Positions 1 to 6,189 of a stretch of DNA of 14,130 nucleotides are shown here, one piece after another. The first letter of the stretch is position 1. Each line of letters begins with the position of its first letter. The position numbers and the translations under genes are program-made. Origin of the DNA: JANYLN01 sp041687575. GTDB lineage: Bacteria > Planctomycetota > Phycisphaerae > UBA1845 > JANYLN01. The notes beneath the pieces are model-generated. The model ran no database searches. It saw nothing but the letters and a program-made list of their open reading frames with translations, and was not told the origin of the DNA. The DNA is taken from NCBI GenBank assembly GCA_041687575.1, contig JAWLBS010000110.1, positions 1 through 14,130 on the forward strand, in the 5' to 3' direction.

Positions 1-29
1 AGTGCCGCGGCGTATCTGCCAACGCACAG

Positions 30-127
30 ACCCGGCGTCAGCCATCTTTGGAGTGCGGCGCCGCAGACGCCGCTTTGCCTTTGCGACGGGCCTGAAGGGG
101 CGTCACGTCAACAACCCGGCGTCAGCC
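30..127. repeat. Direct repeat ACCCGGCGTCAGCC, two copies
   Basis: The 14-mer ACCCGGCGTCAGCC occurs at 30-43 and again at 114-127, 84 bases apart, flanking the first REP-like hairpin. The second copy lies in the loop of a weak inverted repeat, CACGTCA at 104-110 with TGACGTG at 129-135. No gene is apparent here. The pair may be repeat-element debris or a small duplication; the function is unknown. Confidence 0.5.
46..78 (-). repeat. REP-like hairpin element, copy 1
   Basis: Read on the minus strand this has the frame AAAGCGGCGT, a short variable centre, then GCCGCACTCCAAAG. The arms GCGGCG (55-60) and CGCCGC (68-73) form a hairpin. The same flanks and arms recur at 11453-11481 and 11542-11573, with a different loop each time. 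That pattern suggests a dispersed palindromic repeat rather than a terminator, and no T-run follows it. Confidence 0.75.
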
Positions 128-245
128 CTGACGTGGCATCCGATCGTCTGCCGAGTGGCCAATACGGCTCGTGCGAGCATAAGCTCCAGTAGACGTGCTC
201 TTGCCCGGCGCGGCCGGGCCCGTGCGAACGACAAAGGGGAATACC

Positions 246-752
246 ATGATCGAGGTGCTGCCGCAGAGCCGCGAGGACGTGCTGGTTCTTCGGGCGAGCG
301 ACCGGCTGACCCATCGGGATTACACGGACGTGCTGGCGCCGCGGCTGGAGCGGATCTTCCGCGAGCACGGCAAGGCGCGGGTGCTGGTGGACATCGGGGA
401 GGACTTCCACGGGTGGGAGCCGGCGGCGCTGTGGGATGATACCCGGCTGGGGGTGGCGCACTGGCGGGACTTCACGAAGATGGGGGTGATCGGCGGGCCG
501 GGCTGGGCGGAGCGGCTGCTCAAGGCGTTCAGCTGGACGGTGCGGGGCGAGGTGCGGTCGTTCTCGCCTGGGCAGCGCGACGAGGCGATCGACTGGGTCC
601 ACACGCCGGCGACGCTCAGGCCGGGGGTGTACGAGACGGCCATGACGAAGTACCGGTCGGCGCCGTCGTGGCAGCGGGGGCTGCTCGTGGGGGGCGGGGT
701 GTTGGGGCTGCTGCTGGTGGCGCTGGGGCTGCGGCGGTCAGGCAAGGATTGA
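246..752 (+). CDS. SpoIIAA-like (STAS-fold) protein with C-terminal membrane anchor
   Basis: The product has 168 residues. Residues 1-120 read like the SpoIIAA-like family: an N-terminal strand, a middle segment with RVLVDIGEDFHGWEP, and helices carrying LGVAHWRDFTKMGVIGG and WAERLLKAF. These are usually small cytosolic STAS-fold proteins of about 120 residues with no firmly known role, proposed to bind small or lipid-like ligands. This one is longer: after a linker, residues about 145-162 are Gly/Leu-rich and hydrophobic, followed by a short RRSGKD end. It is therefore probably tail-anchored with the STAS domain in the cytoplasm. The ATG at 246 is chosen because AAAGGGGA lies 5 bases upstream; an earlier in-frame start at 195 has no similar support. 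The gene stands alone. Family assignment is from sequence pattern; the anchor is read from hydrophobicity. Confidence 0.82.
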   Translation: MIEVLPQSREDVLVLRASDRLTHRDYTDVLAPRLERIFREHGKARVLVDIGEDFHGWEPAALWDDTRLGVAHWRDFTKMGVIGGPGWAERLLKAFSWTVRGEVRSFSPGQRDEAIDWVHTPATLRPGVYETAMTKYRSAPSWQRGLLVGGGVLGLLLVALGLRRSGKD

Positions 753-1048
753 GCGGCCGATGGGCGAACCGGCCTTTCATCGGATTTCTGCTGACGATCT
801 TCGGCGTGCTCATGGCGACCAGTGCCCTGTCGAGCCGGGCGCTGGAACGGTTGGGCGTGGACTGCGCCGGGGGTGCGTCTCTTCCTGTCTGTTGGCGGCT
901 GCGCGAGTCCCGGCGGCACATTTGGGCCCATTCATGTATACGGGAATCAACATGCCTGTTGACAAACTGCAACATGCGGCAGGCGGGGCCGGCACCCGCA
1001 TTGGCGCCCCCACGTGTTTGGAACTGGTTGTGGTTACATAATATGTGA
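749..1048 (+). CDS. Doubtful small ORF or gene remnant with one hydrophobic segment
   Basis: This frame opens with a TTG overlapping the stop of the STAS gene. It reads about 16 hydrophobic residues (FIGFLLTIFGVLMATSAL) and then SSRALERLGVD. Over this first stretch, to about 880, third codon positions are strongly GC-rich, as in the real genes around it. After that the reading becomes Cys/Trp/Arg-rich and looks noncoding. No good ribosome binding site fits the TTG. It could be a decayed or frameshifted membrane protein or chance; I do not recognise it. Confidence 0.2.
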   Translation: MSGRWANRPFIGFLLTIFGVLMATSALSSRALERLGVDCAGGASLPVCWRLRESRRHIWAHSCIRESTCLLTNCNMRQAGPAPALAPPRVWNWLWLHNM

Positions 1049-1345
1049 TCCGTCTGCATGACATTTCACCGGCCATATCCTTGGTCTGGCACGCTTATTG
1101 CATGCTGCATGTCGGTGTGGAGAGTCTCATGTCCGTGCGAACGGCGCGGGCAGGCGTCCGATCGGGCGCGCTCCCCGGTCTTTTCCGTTGCCTTGCGCGG
1201 GCGAGCTTTTACGCGTTTGTTCAGGTTTGTGGCACGGGCTTCGGCTGGGTTGGCATATCGAGTTGCCAGGGCCTGCCTTTGCCCGGGGTGACGTGTTCAG
1301 GGTGCGGTCAATTGCAGCAGGGGTATCGGTGCAGGAGGATTGAGC
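1049..1345. other. Leader region of the PEP-CTERM gene, no gene seen
   Basis: This stretch has several overlapping short frames but none with convincing composition or a ribosome binding site. The odd 11-base palindrome ACATAATATGT just upstream (about 1036-1045) contains a weak -10-like CATAAT without a good -35 partner. Nothing else stands out until the AGGAGG at 1333-1338 that serves the gene at 1346. Confidence 0.5.
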
Positions 1346-1948
1346 ATGCGCTACGTGTTGGCAGTGCTGGCTGCGGTCGCGCTGCTGTCGGTTCCGGGAC
1401 TTGGTCAGATCAACGTGACGCTGGTTGCGGACAGCCCGGTGATCGGGATCGGGCAGCAGACGCAGGTTCACGTGTGGGCGCAAGGCAGCGGCGGCGGGTT
1501 GGCGGCGCTGGGCGGCAGCGTGGTTGCCAGCGGGGATGCGGCCCTGGAGACGGTTGCGGGGTCGTTCTCGTTTGTGCCGTCATTCCTGTCGTGGGAGCAG
1601 TACGATCCCGGCGACGGCAGCCAGTTGTTCCCGCCGGCTGTCGGGGCGGCGGGTGTCAACGGCGGCTGGAGCGGTTTCGGCTCGATGCAGACCGCGCTGC
1701 CGCTGGACGAGGGTTTCGCGAGGCTGGCGGCTGTCGAGATCGCCAGCTACACCGTCGAGGGGCTGGCGCTGGGGACGGTCAGCCTGAGTTTCGTCGGCGG
1801 CGAGTTCGGCAACTTCATGCCGCTGGAGTGCAACGAGTCGCTGGCGCTGGGCACGCTGACGGGCGCAACGATTACGGTGGTGCCCGAGCCGGTGACGCTG
1901 GCGTTGCTGGCGGTTGGCGGGCTGGCGATGGTGCGCCGTCGCCGGTAG
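1346..1948 (+). CDS. PEP-CTERM sorting domain protein, cohesin-like body
   Basis: The product has 200 residues. Residues 1-20 are a signal peptide ending near GLGQ. Residues about 179-200 form a PEP-CTERM signal: VPEP, a hydrophobic helix and a final MVRRRR. Such proteins are exported, then recognised at the C-terminus by exosortase and processed for surface or matrix display. The body (about 22-175) is Gly/Val-rich with alternating beta-like segments. Its pattern (VTLVADSPVIGIGQQTQVHV near the start, FARLAAVEI and LALGTVSLSF later) recalls cohesin-type beta-sandwiches, but this is tentative. A perfect AGGAGG (1333-1338) lies 7 bases before the ATG at 1346, so I prefer it to the TTG at 1340. 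No exosortase gene is in the window. A dockerin protein is encoded convergently next door. Confidence 0.88.
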   Translation: MRYVLAVLAAVALLSVPGLGQINVTLVADSPVIGIGQQTQVHVWAQGSGGGLAALGGSVVASGDAALETVAGSFSFVPSFLSWEQYDPGDGSQLFPPAVGAAGVNGGWSGFGSMQTALPLDEGFARLAAVEIASYTVEGLALGTVSLSFVGGEFGNFMPLECNESLALGTLTGATITVVPEPVTLALLAVGGLAMVRRRR

Positions 1949-1980
1949 TCGGTCTGACGGCAATCAGTTGATACTGAAGA

Positions 1981-2040
1981 GATCCGCCGCGCCCGCGCGG
2001 CCGCGCGATGCGGCGGCCGTGGGGGCTGTGGCGGATCTTT
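1981..2040. terminator. Hairpin between two convergent genes
   Basis: GATCCGCC at 1981-1988 pairs with GGCGGATC at 2030-2037, with a very GC-rich 41-base interior that can fold further. TTT follows on the plus strand, and TCTTC follows when read on the minus strand. It lies 32 bases after the PEP-CTERM gene and 50 bases beyond the end of the dockerin gene, so it may terminate both. The T-tracts are short, so efficiency is uncertain. Confidence 0.55.
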
Positions 2041-2089
2041 GTGCTTGTGAAATATAGCCGGGGTCCGGTGCGCTTGCCGTTCGCGTGCG

Positions 2090-2818
2090 TCAGGTATTCC
2101 AGTTGTGAGCGAGAATCAGCAGATCAATGGCGTTGACGACGCCGTCGAGGTTGAAATCGCACCGGGGATCGAACCCCTCGTCTCCGGCTGATTTGGCGAA
2201 CGTCCTGGCCAGCGAGAGCAGGTCGATGGCGTTGACGTGGCCATCGCCATCGACGTCGCCTTCGACCTGGGGGGCGGGCAGATTCGTCAGATAGACGGTG
2301 AAGACGTCGGAAGCGGCATATCCGGTGCTTCCGGTGTCGACGAGCCGGAACTGGAAGACGAGGATGTCCTCAAAATCCGGACCGATGTCGGGCACGTTGC
2401 TGTCGATGTGCCAGAACGGGTGCGAGTGCAGGGACGAGCCGCCCAGGTAGACTCGCTCGCCGGGGGCATCGGCCACTGACGTCAGGCTGGCGCTCCAGAA
2501 CCGTACGCCCACGGGCACGGTCACCGCTTCCAGGCGGATGGAGCAGCCGCTTTGCAGGACGTACAGGTCTTCCGCCGGGTCGTTGTCGTTAAGGGCATCG
2601 AATCCCGGGTCCGTGTCGACCCAGCCGTACAGCAAGGGGCCTGCGGCGGCGGGCAGCAGGATCCGCTGACATCGCGGCCCGTCGATCGTCAGTTGACCGG
2701 CCGCGGTCCGTCCGACGATATAGTCGCCTTCGTGCTCATGGTCATGTGCGAGCGCCGGTGCCGCCATCATGCTCAGCACCGTCAATACTCCCGTGAGAAC
2801 AGTCGTTTTACGGAACAT
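2090..2818 (-). CDS. Secreted His-rich protein with C-terminal type I dockerin
   Basis: The product has 242 residues. Residues 1-24 are a classic signal peptide ending APALA, leaving a mature N-terminus HDHEHEGD that looks metal-binding. The middle (about 30-185) carries YGWVDTDPGFDALNDNDPAED, a GGSSLHSHPFWHID segment and FRLVDTGSTGYAASD. From memory these resemble a planctomycete family of exported His-rich proteins that includes zinc-responsive PEP-CTERM proteins, but I could not test this. Residues about 187-242 are a dockerin with two calcium loops, DVDGDGHVNAID and DFNLDGVVNAID, each followed by a helix starting LL. A dockerin normally docks onto a cohesin; in planctomycetes it often serves as a general C-terminal sorting module. 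AAGGA precedes the ATG at 2818. The gene lies 53 bases after the pseudopilin gene and may be cotranscribed with it. Confidence 0.85.
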   Translation of the reverse strand: MFRKTTVLTGVLTVLSMMAAPALAHDHEHEGDYIVGRTAAGQLTIDGPRCQRILLPAAAGPLLYGWVDTDPGFDALNDNDPAEDLYVLQSGCSIRLEAVTVPVGVRFWSASLTSVADAPGERVYLGGSSLHSHPFWHIDSNVPDIGPDFEDILVFQFRLVDTGSTGYAASDVFTVYLTNLPAPQVEGDVDGDGHVNAIDLLSLARTFAKSAGDEGFDPRCDFNLDGVVNAIDLLILAHNWNT

Positions 2819-2871
2819 ATGCTTTTTCCTTTTTCAAGTCGTGGTTTTCAGAATGGTTCAACCGGATCCGG

Positions 2872-3639
2872 CTACTGTGCGATCCGCGGGTCGTACAGGT
2901 TCGCCCTCCAACGGATGGCGCCCGGGTTGGCCGGATCCAGTACGGAATTCGGATCCAATTGGAACGTCTTCTCGAACGACAGCGTTTCGGCGTGGCCGTC
3001 GAGGAAGACGTAGTTGGCACCGACGGCGTGCCGATCGATCGCGACCTGCTTGCGAACGTTTTTGTCGTCGAGCAGCCAGTGGATGCTCGGGTGGACGTGG
3101 TCGGCGGCCGCGTACTCCCAGTACCTCTGGCCGAGCGAGGGGTCGTCGCCGTCAGCGAGTTCGGCGGCGAAGATCGTTTTGCCCGGCCGGTCGATTTGCG
3201 TCATGCGGTTGAACTTGAGGGTCTCGCCGGTGTCCTCCTCCTCGTACATGCCGGAGATGTAGTAGTTCGTGGCGAAGCTGATCTTGCGCATGCGTGTGCC
3301 GTCGCCATCGGGCAAGGGCGTATCCCACCAGCGGCTGTGGTCGCTGGGGCAGCGGTAGACCAGCTCGGTCTTGCAGTAAGGTTCGAGGAGTCTGAGCCAG
3401 CTGCCCTGCTCGTCCACCTGGTGCGACCCGTGGCTCAGGCCGACCGACGGTAACGTGTTGCGGTTGTCGTCGGCGTACATGATCATGCCGAGGGCCATCT
3501 GGCGCATGTTGCTCAGGCAGACGACCGTTCGGCCGGATTCACGGGCCCGGCCCATGACCGGAATCATGATCGAGATCAGCATGGCGATGATCGCCACGAC
3601 CACCAGCAGTTCAATCAATGTAAAGCCGCGCGAGCGCAT
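2872..3639 (-). CDS. Pseudopilin-like protein with H-x9-DG motif
   Basis: The product has 255 residues. The N-terminus RSRGFTLIELLVVVAIIAML is a type IV prepilin signal: cleavage would fall after Gly5, with Phe6 as residue 1 and Glu10 as the conserved +5 glutamate, then a hydrophobic helix. The globular part includes CLSNMRQMALGMIMYADDN, a CPSDHSRWW segment and, at 204-215, H-x9-DG (HAVGANYVFLDG). This C-terminal motif is typical of the large planctomycete and verrucomicrobial families of pseudopilin-like proteins, whose individual roles are mostly unknown. They probably insert in the inner membrane and are processed by a prepilin peptidase. The ATG at 3639 is preceded by AAGGA about 7 bases away; longer starts up to 3723 would bury the signal. 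No secretion ATPase or peptidase gene is nearby. Confidence 0.92.
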   Translation of the reverse strand: MRSRGFTLIELLVVVAIIAMLISIMIPVMGRARESGRTVVCLSNMRQMALGMIMYADDNRNTLPSVGLSHGSHQVDEQGSWLRLLEPYCKTELVYRCPSDHSRWWDTPLPDGDGTRMRKISFATNYYISGMYEEEDTGETLKFNRMTQIDRPGKTIFAAELADGDDPSLGQRYWEYAAADHVHPSIHWLLDDKNVRKQVAIDRHAVGANYVFLDGHAETLSFEKTFQLDPNSVLDPANPGAIRWRANLYDPRIAQ

Positions 3640-3824
3640 AGCGGTTCCTTCGCTCAGAGTACTGCGGACCTGTTTGGATGATCGGTCCCGCCATGCTCCT
3701 GGTTGCGAGCGAACCCGCAACATCGCCCTGGCCTGCCGGTGCGGGGGGGCGCTTCAGGCGAATGGCAGCCCCACGGCGCGCAGCGCGCAGCCGGAAGGCG
3801 CGATGAGTGATGGAGTCATGGCAG

Positions 3825-4214
3825 TTACAGGAGGGAGCCGCTCGGTGGGGCGCGGGCGCTGAGATCGTCGGGGACGGGCACGGCCGGCACGTGGTACTGC
3901 GTGGGCGTTGCCCGATCCACCAGGATGGTATCGAAGCAGGCGATCAGCGGGGCCACGGTCGGCAGGACCTTGGTGGCCGCCATCGCCTGGCAGAGGGGGC
4001 AGCTCTTGTCGGATCGTTCGGAGTTCCGATTCGGGTCACATGGCGACGTTTCGGCAGCTGCGGGCGCCACAACGCGGCAAGCGGCGAGGCAGGTGTTCGG
4101 CACCGGCGTCCGCCCGTGTGCCTGCCGGTTGTGGACGTAATGGAACAGACCCGTTGCGTATGCCGTAACGGCAAACAGGAGGATCGGAACCATTCTGGAG
4201 CGATTGACGGCCAT
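3825..4214 (-). CDS. Small exported Cys-rich protein, unknown function
   Basis: The product has 129 residues. Residues 8-25 are hydrophobic (a signal anchor or signal peptide), followed by HYVHNRQAHG. Six cysteines follow: 42 and 46 (CLAAC), 59, 72 and 75 (CPLCQ) and 93. The CPLCQ pair, flanking histidines and Pro-rich tail recall short planctomycete and proteobacterial periplasmic proteins with a CxxC (DUF2946-like in style), some linked to metal genes. I cannot assign the family firmly. It heads a minus-strand series with the pseudopilin and dockerin genes, and a promoter fits just upstream. AGGAAGG lies close to the ATG at 4214. A metal-binding role is inference. Confidence 0.65.
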   Translation of the reverse strand: MAVNRSRMVPILLFAVTAYATGLFHYVHNRQAHGRTPVPNTCLAACRVVAPAAAETSPCDPNRNSERSDKSCPLCQAMAATKVLPTVAPLIACFDTILVDRATPTQYHVPAVPVPDDLSARAPPSGSLL

Positions 4215-4253
4215 ACGCCTTCCTACGCCGCCCCTGACGCAGCGTTTCGCATC

Positions 4254-4282
4254 ATTATTGGCAACAGCGGCACGCAGGTCAA
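4254..4282 (-). promoter_or_regulatory. Sigma70-type promoter for the 4214 gene
   Basis: On the minus strand TTGACC (4282-4277), a 17-base spacer and AATAAT (4259-4254) give a good -35/-10 pair. A start near 4247 would leave a leader of about 33 bases before the ATG at 4214. It sits just past the end of the isomerase-like gene, so the 4214-2090 genes probably form their own transcription unit. Confidence 0.6.
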
Positions 4283-4295
4283 CCCGATTTCGCAG

Positions 4296-5102
4296 TCACA
4301 CGCCCACGCCTTCGACCATCTCCCGGGCCTGGCCGAGCTCGGCGACGGGGTTTTGTGCGTGCTGGCGGCGGACGATCAGGGGGCCGAAGTAGCCGGCGGC
4401 GTGCAGGGCGGCGACGTACTCCTCGAGGTTCAGCTCGCCTTCGCCCAGCGGTGTCTCGCGGCCGAGCGGGGCGCGGCCGCCGCCGCTTTGCGAGCCGCGG
4501 CCGGCGATCGCGTCGCGGACATATGCCAGGACGATCTGGTCGGCGAGGGGGCCGATGCCGGAGAGGGCCTCGAAGCCGCCGAGCAGCAGGCCGGCCGGGT
4601 CATAGCAGATCCGCACGGTCGAGGCGTTGAGCTCGCCGAGCATATCGGCGGCCTGGTTGGGGTCGGTGTAGCCGGTCCGCAGGGCGAGGAAGGTGCCGGT
4701 TGCGTCGGTGAGACGGGCGAGGCGGCGTATGGCGTCGAGGATCTGGCTGTTGTCGGGCACAATGGGGCCGGCTTCGGCGACGACGATGGGGATGTGCATC
4801 TGTGCGGCCATCTCGATCGCCTGCTGGGTGCGGTCGACGCCTTCTTCGAGCCTGGCGGGATCGCCGAACCGCTGGCCGCCGATATCGACCTCGAGCGCGG
4901 CGATTTCCAGATTGTTGTCGCCGACGAAGCGGCGGAGGTGTCGCCGGGCCGTTTCGCCGAATCGCCGGGGTTCGAATTCGGTGCCGACGATGTTGATCTC
5001 GATGAGGCGGTATCCCAGCTGCGCTGCCTGGCGGATCGCCTCCCGGGCCGGCATGCGCAGATCATCGATATTGACACCGAGTTTTACCCGCGATGGGGAC
5101 AT
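4296..5102 (-). CDS. Sugar phosphate isomerase/epimerase-like TIM barrel protein
   Basis: The product has 268 residues, near the usual size for the AP endonuclease family 2/xylose isomerase-like superfamily. Barrel strands are readable: KLGVNIDDL (7-15), YRLIEINIVG (31-40), LEIAALEVDIGG (65-76), IPIVVAEAG (104-112), TFLALRTGY (137-145), VRICYDPAGLL (163-173), IVLAYVRDA (190-198) and YFGPLIVRR (238-246). Members usually bind a divalent metal through Glu, Asp, His and Glu. Here the expected Glu of LAxETG is Arg142, the expected His of HVRD is Tyr194, and the last Glu is Arg245; Asp168 remains. The protein may be non-catalytic or act differently. GGAGG lies 8 bases before the ATG at 5102; a longer reading from 5240 is unlikely. 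No substrate can be named. Confidence 0.85.
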   Translation of the reverse strand: MSPSRVKLGVNIDDLRMPAREAIRQAAQLGYRLIEINIVGTEFEPRRFGETARRHLRRFVGDNNLEIAALEVDIGGQRFGDPARLEEGVDRTQQAIEMAAQMHIPIVVAEAGPIVPDNSQILDAIRRLARLTDATGTFLALRTGYTDPNQAADMLGELNASTVRICYDPAGLLLGGFEALSGIGPLADQIVLAYVRDAIAGRGSQSGGGRAPLGRETPLGEGELNLEEYVAALHAAGYFGPLIVRRQHAQNPVAELGQAREMVEGVGV

Positions 5103-5231
5103 GGAATGGTCCTCCAGTGCTGCGTACCAATGTTCGCGCCGAATGAGCCGGCGCGGGCGGCAGCCCCCAGTCGGTGCGCCGGTCCTGCAACATTCTTGCA
5201 CCGGAGCACGGGGCGGTCCAGGCAAAATAGC

Positions 5232-5265
5232 GCAGACCACGCCCGGAAGCCCGGGCGTGGTCCGC
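5232..5265 (-). terminator. Intrinsic terminator after the 5957-5343 gene
   Basis: GACCACGCCCGG (5235-5246) and CCGGGCGTGGTC (5251-5262) form a perfect 12-bp stem with loop AAGC, extended by two more pairs past one mismatch. Read on the minus strand it is followed by GCTATTTTGCC, a short T-rich run. It lies about 80 bases past the stop of the membrane protein gene and before the isomerase-like gene. Confidence 0.7.
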
Positions 5266-5342
5266 TGGGTTGAGACGGAGGTACCCTCAGAATTTCATCC
5301 GGTTCGCGCCGCGCGGGAGGCGGAGGCGGGCATGAATCGCGG

Positions 5343-5957
5343 CTATCGCGCCAGGACCTCTTCGTTCTGGATCGAGGCGAGTTGGAACGTTACCCCGATG
5401 GCGATCGGGGCCAGCAGGAACATTATCTGCGCGACGCTGCTGTGGGCGAGCACGCTGCGAATGTCGTGCCAGAACGGTCCGCTCTGGTACATGCACGCCG
5501 CCAGGCCGAATGCCGTCAGCAGGCCGCCCTGCACGGCGGTGAGCACGGCCGAGGTCTGCCGGTAGGCCACCCAGCTCAGCGCGACCACGCAGGCGAAGGC
5601 CACGGCGGTCGCCAGCAGCGTGGCAGGCAGCGGGCTGCAGATCCATCCCATCAGCACAACCGCCCCCAGTCCGGCGATCAGGCCGCCGGAGACGACCTCG
5701 CCGTAGTATTCGAGCCACATCGCCATCGCGCCGAAGGCAACGGCCCCGATGCCGGCCGCGGCCCACTGCCAATCGGTCCCCACGGTCAGGCTGCCGCCGA
5801 CGAGGATGCCGAAGAGCGAGAAATTGAGCGTGGCGACCAGGCCGCTGAGCCGCCAGCCCAGCAGCAGGACGATCACGCCCGCCACCACTGCCAGGGCCGC
5901 CAGCATCGGCGGCAGCGTACCTGCCTGATGGATCAACAGATTCTCGAATGCCTGCAC
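5343..5957 (-). CDS. Gly-rich multi-pass membrane protein (DUF4203-like)
   Basis: The product has 204 residues with about seven hydrophobic helices and short loops. The first helix region reads AALAVVAGVIVLLLGWRLSG, then FSLFGILVGGSL, IGAVAFGAMAMWLEYYG, GGLIAGLGAVVLMGW, LLATAVAFACVVALSWVAY, LTAVQGGLLTAFGLAACM and IMFLLAPIAIGVTFQLASI. The pattern of small Gly-rich helices with an Arg between the first two recalls DUF4203/TMEM198-type proteins, whose function is unknown in bacteria. A GTG at 5957 is preferred because GGAGGAGG ends 9 bases upstream; the GTG at 5984 lies before that site. The gene follows another protein of similar style (7101-6190) on the same strand, 232 bases apart, and a terminator follows it. 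Family assignment is tentative. Confidence 0.75.
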   Translation of the reverse strand: MQAFENLLIHQAGTLPPMLAALAVVAGVIVLLLGWRLSGLVATLNFSLFGILVGGSLTVGTDWQWAAAGIGAVAFGAMAMWLEYYGEVVSGGLIAGLGAVVLMGWICSPLPATLLATAVAFACVVALSWVAYRQTSAVLTAVQGGLLTAFGLAACMYQSGPFWHDIRSVLAHSSVAQIMFLLAPIAIGVTFQLASIQNEEVLAR

Positions 5958-6189
5958 GGGCTGCGTCCTCCTCCGCCTTGGCACAATAAGCGATCGTACA
6001 AAAGCGAGTCAGCAGTTCGGATGCGGCGGTCCTGCACCGCCGGCTGCCGCTTGTCAGGCCGGCAGCCGGGCTGGTGCCCGGTCCGTTTGGATCGCCTCTG
6101 CCGGCTCGCTCGTGCACGGATCCCACGGATCGATACACGTGCCGGTGCGGGCCCGGCGGGTCCGCACGCGGCTGGCCTCAGCAATGGAT
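5958..6189. other. Gap between the two membrane protein genes, with inverted repeat
   Basis: CCGGCTGCC (6040-6048) and GGCAGCCGG (6061-6069) form a 9-bp stem with a 12-base loop, downstream of the 7101-6190 gene. No T-run follows on either side, so it could be a weak terminator or a structural element. No gene is seen in the gap. Confidence 0.45.

Noticed and set aside
104..135. CACGTCA/TGACGTG inverted repeat as a terminator
   Set aside because: The stem is 7 bp with an 18-base loop and no T-run, so it is not supported as a terminator.
1045..1971. A 308-codon plus-strand open frame over the PEP-CTERM gene
   Set aside because: It is an alternative frame of the PEP-CTERM gene, Gly/Arg-rich with no recognisable domain. 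The other frame has a signal peptide, a PEP-CTERM tail and AGGAGG.
3807..5273. A 488-codon plus-strand open frame
   Set aside because: It runs antisense through the Cys-rich protein gene and the TIM-barrel gene, both of which have family features and ribosome binding sites. Long antisense frames are expected at this GC content.
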